The notes beneath the pieces are model-generated. The model was not told where the DNA came from and made no database searches. It was given only the letters and a program-made list of their open reading frames with translations. A program made the translations under genes and the position numbers. Below are positions 59,797 to 64,000 of a stretch of DNA of 64,000 nucleotides, in pieces. The stretch comes from CAYPTB01 sp964413535 (GTDB lineage: Bacteria > Planctomycetota > UBA1135 > GCA-002686595), in NCBI GenBank assembly GCA_964413535.1, contig CAYPTB010000041.1, positions 5,042 through 69,041 of the forward strand. Direction: 5' to 3'. Positions within the stretch are counted from its first letter, which is position 1. The number at the start of each line of letters is the position of its first letter.

Positions 59797-60221
59797 TGTC
59801 GGAACTCCGCGAGCAGCTCGCGGTCGTAGGCAAGGGTCTCCGGGTCGATTCGCGGTCGCCAGACTTGCAGGATCCGAATGCGGTCGGAGAGTTCGCCGTG
59901 GAGCTCGGCGAGACTCTCGGGCGTGGGGAAGATCAGACAACGCGGCGCCAGCACCCGGCCCTCGATCGATCGGGGTGTCCCGAGCGGCCCGAACTGGAGG
60001 CCGTCGGGCGATTCGTACCCCATCCAGATCACGTGCTCCTCGAAGTGCACGGAGGAGTACATGCCGAATCCTCCGCCGCGCCAGCGCGTCAGCCCGTCCA
60101 CCTCGACGCGCCACATCTGGTGTGCGGCCACCGCGAGCAGCAGCGCGAGCGGGAGATAGCGCCGAACGAGCCGGGCCGCGCCTTCGGCACTCGACGTGCG
60201 ATCCGCGACGGCACCGGCCAT
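59793..60221 (-). CDS. small membrane-anchored protein coupled to a polytopic membrane protein
   Basis: 142 residues. One N-terminal membrane helix (YLPLALLLAVAAHQMW, about 22-37) and a ~100-residue outer domain beginning GLTRWRGGGFGMYSSVHFEEHVIWMGYESPDGLQ. GGGFGMYS recurs in partner proteins of HTTM-type membrane proteins, which agrees with the neighbouring gene, but I cannot name the family with certainty. ATG at 60221; its stop overlaps the start of the polytopic gene. Confidence 0.55.
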   Translation of the reverse strand: MAGAVADRTSSAEGAARLVRRYLPLALLLAVAAHQMWRVEVDGLTRWRGGGFGMYSSVHFEEHVIWMGYESPDGLQFGPLGTPRSIEGRVLAPRCLIFPTPESLAELHGELSDRIRILQVWRPRIDPETLAYDRELLAEFRQ

Positions 60222-60429
60222 GGCGCGCGGATCCTAGTGTCCCGAGCCAGGAGTTCGCGAGCCAAAGCGCGCCGAACGAGGCTCCCCGCACGTCGCCCGG
60301 ACGCGCGCGGCGCTAGCACGAACCCGATTCCGGAATCGCTCCCGCGCCGAGCCGCGCGCCAGCCGGCTGCTTTTGCCGCATGGCCGTCCGGGCAGAGGCG
60401 GGCCACGGCTAGACTCCCTCGCTTCGCGC

Positions 60430-62127
60430 ATGATCGCAGATCTCGACGAGACCGACGGGAGCGAGCTTCCCGAGTACGACGTGTGCATCGTGGGGTCGGG
60501 CCCGGCGGGAGGGACGCTCGCCGCCGAGCTCGCAACCTCGGGCCTCTCGATCTGCGTCCTGGAGAGCGGCCGCAAACGCACGACCCGCCACGGTGACGAG
60601 CTGCGCAAGGTCGAGAGCGAGGGGATCCGCATCAAGGACTACTCGCGCGAGCGCGTGCTCGGCGGCGCCTCCACGACCTGGGCGGGACTCTCGAGCCCGC
60701 TCGATCGCTCCGATCTCGAACCGCGCGACTTCGTCGCCGACTCGGGCTGGCCGATCGAGGAGTCGGAGCTCTCGGCGCTCTACGCCGAAGCGGCCAAGCG
60801 CTATCGCTTCCCCCCGCTCGACTTCTTCGGCGCCGCGCGCGGTCCGGGAACGGAGGACGCGGGAGGTTTCGCCGCACTCAAGGCGAAGGGCGACTTGCGA
60901 CCGGCATGGCGCCGGATCGAGGAGAAGGTCTTCCTGGCGGCGAGCGAGCCCCAGGACTTCGGGCGCGAGGTGCGCGGCGTCTACGAAGAGGGGGCCGTCG
61001 ATCTGTGGCTCGACGCAACGGTGCTGCGGTTCGGGAGCAGCGTCGCGGCGCGGGTCGACCACGCCGTCGTGCGCACGCAGAGCGACAAGCGGTTCCGAGT
61101 CCGCTCGCGGGTGTTCGTCCTGGCCGCGGGCGGGATCGAGAACGCGCGGCTCCTGCTCAACTCGCGCGATCCGTGGCGAGACGGGCTCGGGAACGAGCTC
61201 GACCAAGTCGGCCGACGGATGATGAATCACCCGAAGAACTACTACGGAGTGCTGCACCTCGCGAAACCGCTCGAGGAGCTGCCCTACTTCTTCGGCTGCC
61301 TGTATCGCGGTTACGCGGGCTACGCCGGACTGCGGCTAACGGAGGCCGTTCAGCGCGAGCGGCGCGTCCTCAACTCCTATGTCCGCCTCGAGCCGCTCTT
61401 CCCGTGGTCCGACAACGCGGGGATCGAATCGCTGGTACTGCTCGTGAAGCGCAGCAAGTTCGTTCTGCGCCGCTGGATGAAGGGCAAGCAGGACGACGTC
61501 GTGTCGTTGCGCGACTATTCCGAGACGGGAGACGACAGCGACCTCCAGAACGAGCGCAAGACGGCGGCGCAGTGGCTCGCGCTCTTGTTGCGCATCGCGC
61601 TCGACGCCCCGCGCGTTGCGCAATATCTCTTCTTCCGGCTCTCGCGCAAGAAGCCGAAGATCCGCACCGCGCGCCTGAGGAACTTCATGGAGATGGAGCC
61701 CGATCCGGAGAATCGCGTGACCCTCTCCGACCAACGCGACGTGTACGGGGAACGGCGCGCGCTCGTCCGCCACCGACCGACCGAGCAAGATCGACGCTCG
61801 CTCCTGGCGCTGCACGAAGAGCTCGTGCGCGAGTTCGCCGAGCTCGGCGCCGGCCGTCTCGAGACACGGCTCGCCGAGGAGGATCCCTGGCCGATCACGC
61901 AAGACGCCTCGCACCACATGGGAACCACGCGCATGGGCATCGATCCCGCGACTTCGGTCGTCGATCCGCACGGTCGCGTGCACGGCGTCGCGAACGTCTT
62001 CGTCGCCGGCGCTTCGGTCTTCCCGACCTCGGGCTGCGCCAATCCGACGTTCACGATCGTGGCCCTGTCCATCCGACTCGCCCGCCACCTGCGCGAACGC
62101 GTGCTCGCCGCGGAGGCCGCGCCGTGA
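60430..62127 (+). CDS. GMC-family FAD-dependent oxidoreductase
   Basis: 565 residues. The FAD dinucleotide-binding motif DVCIVGSGPAGGTLAAELA lies near residues 19-37, followed by RVLGGASTTWAGLSSPLD (second FAD contact). VFVLAAGGIENARLLL lies mid-protein. The C-terminal block has SHHMGTTRMGIDPATSVVDPHGRVHGVANVFVAGASVFPTSGCANPTFTIVALSIRLA, with the active-site His in HHMG and the typical GMC ending. It probably oxidises a sugar or alcohol. Its TGA overlaps the GTG of the Gfo/Idh-like gene, so both are co-translated and likely act on one substrate in turn. Confidence 0.88.
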   Translation: MIADLDETDGSELPEYDVCIVGSGPAGGTLAAELATSGLSICVLESGRKRTTRHGDELRKVESEGIRIKDYSRERVLGGASTTWAGLSSPLDRSDLEPRDFVADSGWPIEESELSALYAEAAKRYRFPPLDFFGAARGPGTEDAGGFAALKAKGDLRPAWRRIEEKVFLAASEPQDFGREVRGVYEEGAVDLWLDATVLRFGSSVAARVDHAVVRTQSDKRFRVRSRVFVLAAGGIENARLLLNSRDPWRDGLGNELDQVGRRMMNHPKNYYGVLHLAKPLEELPYFFGCLYRGYAGYAGLRLTEAVQRERRVLNSYVRLEPLFPWSDNAGIESLVLLVKRSKFVLRRWMKGKQDDVVSLRDYSETGDDSDLQNERKTAAQWLALLLRIALDAPRVAQYLFFRLSRKKPKIRTARLRNFMEMEPDPENRVTLSDQRDVYGERRALVRHRPTEQDRRSLLALHEELVREFAELGAGRLETRLAEEDPWPITQDASHHMGTTRMGIDPATSVVDPHGRVHGVANVFVAGASVFPTSGCANPTFTIVALSIRLARHLRERVLAAEAAP

Positions 62128-63149
62128 GCGGCGTCGTCGTCGTCGGGTCGGGGAAGCGCGTGCGTGAAGCTGCGCTCCCCGCGCTCGACCGCCTGGCCGA
62201 CACGTTTCCCGTGCGCGCGATCTTCGCGAAGCACGCGAAGACGATCGTGGTCGGCGGCGTGAGCCGGGACGTGCGCGCACTGGACACGCTCGGATCCGCG
62301 GATCTCGCAGGCGTGGAGCTCGTCTACCTCGCGGTGACGAAGGACGTCGTCCCACGCGTGCTCGCGAAGCTCGTCGACGCGGGCGTCGCCGGCATCGACC
62401 TCCTGATCGACACACCGGTCGTGCGCTTCAAGCATTACCGCCACGTCGACCGCGTACGGAGCTTCCGCAACGCGTGGGTGTCCGAGGATTGCACGGCTCT
62501 CCCGTGGCTCGAGACCGTCGAGCGCGCCTCGGGCGACCTCGGGGCCCTCGGCCCCCTCGAGCACGCGACCTTCGATCGCTCGGCCTACGCCTATCACGGT
62601 GTCGCGACGGCCAAGGCGCTGCTCGGCAGCCGCCGGGTCACCCGCGCCTGGCGACACGAGGCTCCCGCCGGATCGATCGTGCGCGAGCTCGTCCTGGCGA
62701 ACGGGCGCCGCGCCACGCTGCGCGAGCCGCGCGACTACGCGGTCGGCCACGTCGTGATCCGCGGCGCACGGGGCTCCGTCTCCGACCGCAAGGGAGCCGC
62801 CGAGCTCCCCCTCGAGCCGATCGTCGCCGGACGGGACTGGACGGGCTTTCGGATCGGCGACGTCGAGACACGCCTCGACGACGACGAGATCGCCCTCCTG
62901 CGCGGCGGAGATCCCGGGGCGAGCGTGACGGCGCGCATGGACGACCTCAAACGCGTCGGCTTCTTGCGGCTCCTGCGCGGGATCGCGGCCGGCCGCGGCG
63001 CCTACCCGGTCGACGATGCGATCGACGACATGGTCGTGGACTACCACCTGGAGCGAATCGGCGGCTTCCTCGACAACCCCTTCACCAGCACGCACTCCGC
63101 CCTGGGCCGCTTCCTCCTGCGCTCGTTGACGCGCCTGGGCGGAGGCTGA
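62124..63149 (+). CDS. Gfo/Idh/MocA-like NAD(P)-binding oxidoreductase
   Basis: 341 residues. The N-terminal Rossmann part is VVVVGSGKRVREAALPAL (G-x-G-x-x-(V)-R-x-x-x-x-P as in Gfo/Idh), followed by VELVYLAVTKDVVPRVLAKLVDAGVAGIDLLIDTPVVRF, where the usual EKP triplet is DTP. The C-terminal part (about 130-341) is a strand-rich domain. The family's Lys in EKP is missing, so hydride transfer chemistry may differ. GTG at 62124 overlaps the GMC stop (GTGA), indicating a functional pair in sugar oxidation or epimerisation. Confidence 0.68.
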   Translation: MSGVVVVGSGKRVREAALPALDRLADTFPVRAIFAKHAKTIVVGGVSRDVRALDTLGSADLAGVELVYLAVTKDVVPRVLAKLVDAGVAGIDLLIDTPVVRFKHYRHVDRVRSFRNAWVSEDCTALPWLETVERASGDLGALGPLEHATFDRSAYAYHGVATAKALLGSRRVTRAWRHEAPAGSIVRELVLANGRRATLREPRDYAVGHVVIRGARGSVSDRKGAAELPLEPIVAGRDWTGFRIGDVETRLDDDEIALLRGGDPGASVTARMDDLKRVGFLRLLRGIAAGRGAYPVDDAIDDMVVDYHLERIGGFLDNPFTSTHSALGRFLLRSLTRLGGG

Positions 63150-63280
63150 GCGTCCCTGGCCGATCTCCCGCTCCGATTCCCCGTCGGGGGCCTGGCCGGG
63201 CGGCTCGCCCCCCCCTAGCATGTCGCCCCCCACGCCCGCCCCGCGCCGGCTCACCCCGGCCGAGCCCACGAGAACGAGCC

Positions 63281-63574
63281 ATGAGTCGAGTCTGTCAGAT
63301 CACCGGTCGCGGAACCCGCTCGGGCGGACACATCGCTCGTCGCGGTTTGGCCAAGTCGAAGGGCGGCGTCGGCCTCAAGACGACCGGCGTCAGCAAGCGC
63401 ACCTTCAAGGTCAACACCCAGAATAAGCGCATCTGGGTGGCCGAGCTCAAGAAATTCGTGCGCGTGAAGCTCTCCACCCGCGCGTTGAAGACGATCGACA
63501 AGCGCGGCGCCTATCGCGTGCTGGTCGAGGCCGGGATCATCAAAGAGAATCGACCGAAGCAGAAAGCCGGCTAG
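63281..63574 (+). CDS. rpmB: 50S ribosomal protein L28
   Basis: 97 residues. It begins MSRVCQITGRGTRSGGHIARRG (the SRVC..TG start of L28), followed by KRTFKVNTQNKRIWV and VRVKLSTRALKTIDKRGA, the conserved core of the protein. The usual C-x-x-C zinc pairs are not present, so it is the zinc-free form. ATG at 63281; the open frame continues upstream into the preceding region but without family residues. It is 131 bp after the oxidoreductase gene. Confidence 0.96.
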   Translation: MSRVCQITGRGTRSGGHIARRGLAKSKGGVGLKTTGVSKRTFKVNTQNKRIWVAELKKFVRVKLSTRALKTIDKRGAYRVLVEAGIIKENRPKQKAG

Positions 63575-63622
63575 ACGGCGCCCACGAGGCCGCGCCGGCG
63601 CTCTGCCTCACCGCCCATCGCC

Positions 63623-63982
63623 GTGCACCCCGAGGTCGCGTCCTATCTCGCAGCGGCTCCGACTGCTGAACGAGCGCTGCTCGAAGATCTGCGTGGGCTG
63701 ATCCTCCAGTACTTCCCGCACGCCGAAGAAGGCTTCGACAGTCGTTTCCCCGTCTACAAGACGCGCGAAGGCGAGTGGCTCGCGGGCTTCGCGACGCGCA
63801 AGCGCGGCGTGATGTTCTACCTGATGGATCACGAGGTCCTGGACGCCTTCGGCGACGAGCTCGGCAAGCTGCGCACCGGCCACGGATGCATCGCCTACAA
63901 GGCCACGAAGGAGCGCTCGCTGGCTCGCCTGCGCGAGCTCGTGATCGACATGCTCGCGGCTTCGGCCAAGCGGCGCGGCTAG
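63623..63982 (+). CDS. DUF1801 (YdhG/YjhX-like) domain protein
   Basis: 119 residues. A typical start (HPEVASYLAAAPTAERALLEDLRGLILQYFPHAEEGFDSRFPVYKTREGEWLAGFATRKRGVMFYLMDHEVLDAF) and the GKLRTGHGCIAYK segment match DUF1801 proteins, which have an iron-chaperone-like fold (frataxin/YdhG type). The role is unknown. Start GTG at 63623, 48 bp after rpmB. The gene is complete and ends 18 bp before the window edge. Confidence 0.8.
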   Translation: MHPEVASYLAAAPTAERALLEDLRGLILQYFPHAEEGFDSRFPVYKTREGEWLAGFATRKRGVMFYLMDHEVLDAFGDELGKLRTGHGCIAYKATKERSLARLRELVIDMLAASAKRRG

Positions 63983-64000
63983 GTATCGGGCTCTGCCCGA

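Overview
This 64-kb window is a very G+C-rich bacterial chromosome segment, densely packed with genes and many short gene overlaps (GTGA, ATGA, TGATG). No mobile element, CRISPR array or prophage is recognisable. The organism is clearly diderm: there is a TonB-type energy transducer, an MsbA-type ABC exporter, SurA-like folding factors and several lipoproteins. The best taxonomic fit is a planctomycete. The pointers are two serine/threonine kinases (one fused to an FGE-sulfatase domain, one to TPRs), glycine-rich RRM proteins, a eukaryote-like adenylosuccinate lyase, and many secreted proteases and paralogous membrane proteins. This is inference from gene content and not from a marker phylogeny.

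Layout. 1-11257 is almost entirely minus strand and mostly housekeeping: ruvC, an unknown gene coupled to ruvC, a MinD/FlhG-like ATPase, a small HhH protein, nadC, an RsbW-type ATPase, a VanZ protein, purB, a TIM-barrel isomerase, a DHH phosphoesterase, thiD, tRNA-Gly, tonB, plsY and the start of gpsA. 11411-12663 is ispD-ispF on the plus strand. It converges on an MsbA-type exporter and a SurA-like foldase (12744-16325) through a very large hairpin. 16563-21356 holds an unknown gene, a PPIase-like lipoprotein whose start region contains a perfect 29-bp inverted repeat, an S41 peptidase that seems to lack its serine, and another lipoprotein. 21363-24327 encodes proton-translocating transhydrogenase (pntAa-pntAb-pntB).

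25381-27543 is a kinase-TPR protein ending in three tandem hairpins. Next comes an internally deleted GT-C glycosyltransferase pseudogene, an SGNH hydrolase, a DnaQ-exonuclease/WYL fusion and typA. 32678-42328 carries a tail-collar-domain protein, a GT2/GT-C pair, a transglutaminase-like protein with a substituted catalytic histidine, an M64 peptidase, and a single-chain TIGR03546/TIGR03545 protein. 42906-50274 contains two glycine-rich RRM proteins with long leaders, on either side of fba, a large membrane protein and a DUF5117-type zinc metalloprotease. A frameshifted FG-GAP lipoprotein remnant follows.

51002-53713 is the kinase-FGE fusion. It converges, one base apart, on a three-gene secreted cassette: a subtilase lipoprotein, a second lipoprotein that keeps only the subtilase prodomain plus a mutated scrap of its catalytic domain, and a C-terminally anchored membrane protein. 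The window ends with small membrane genes, an overlapping GMC oxidoreductase/Gfo-Idh pair, rpmB (L28) and a DUF1801 protein.

The parts most likely to be new biology are the subtilase/free-prodomain/membrane-protein cassette (53715-57778), the DnaQ-WYL fusion, the RuvC-coupled unknown protein, and the large perfect hairpins at or inside gene ends.
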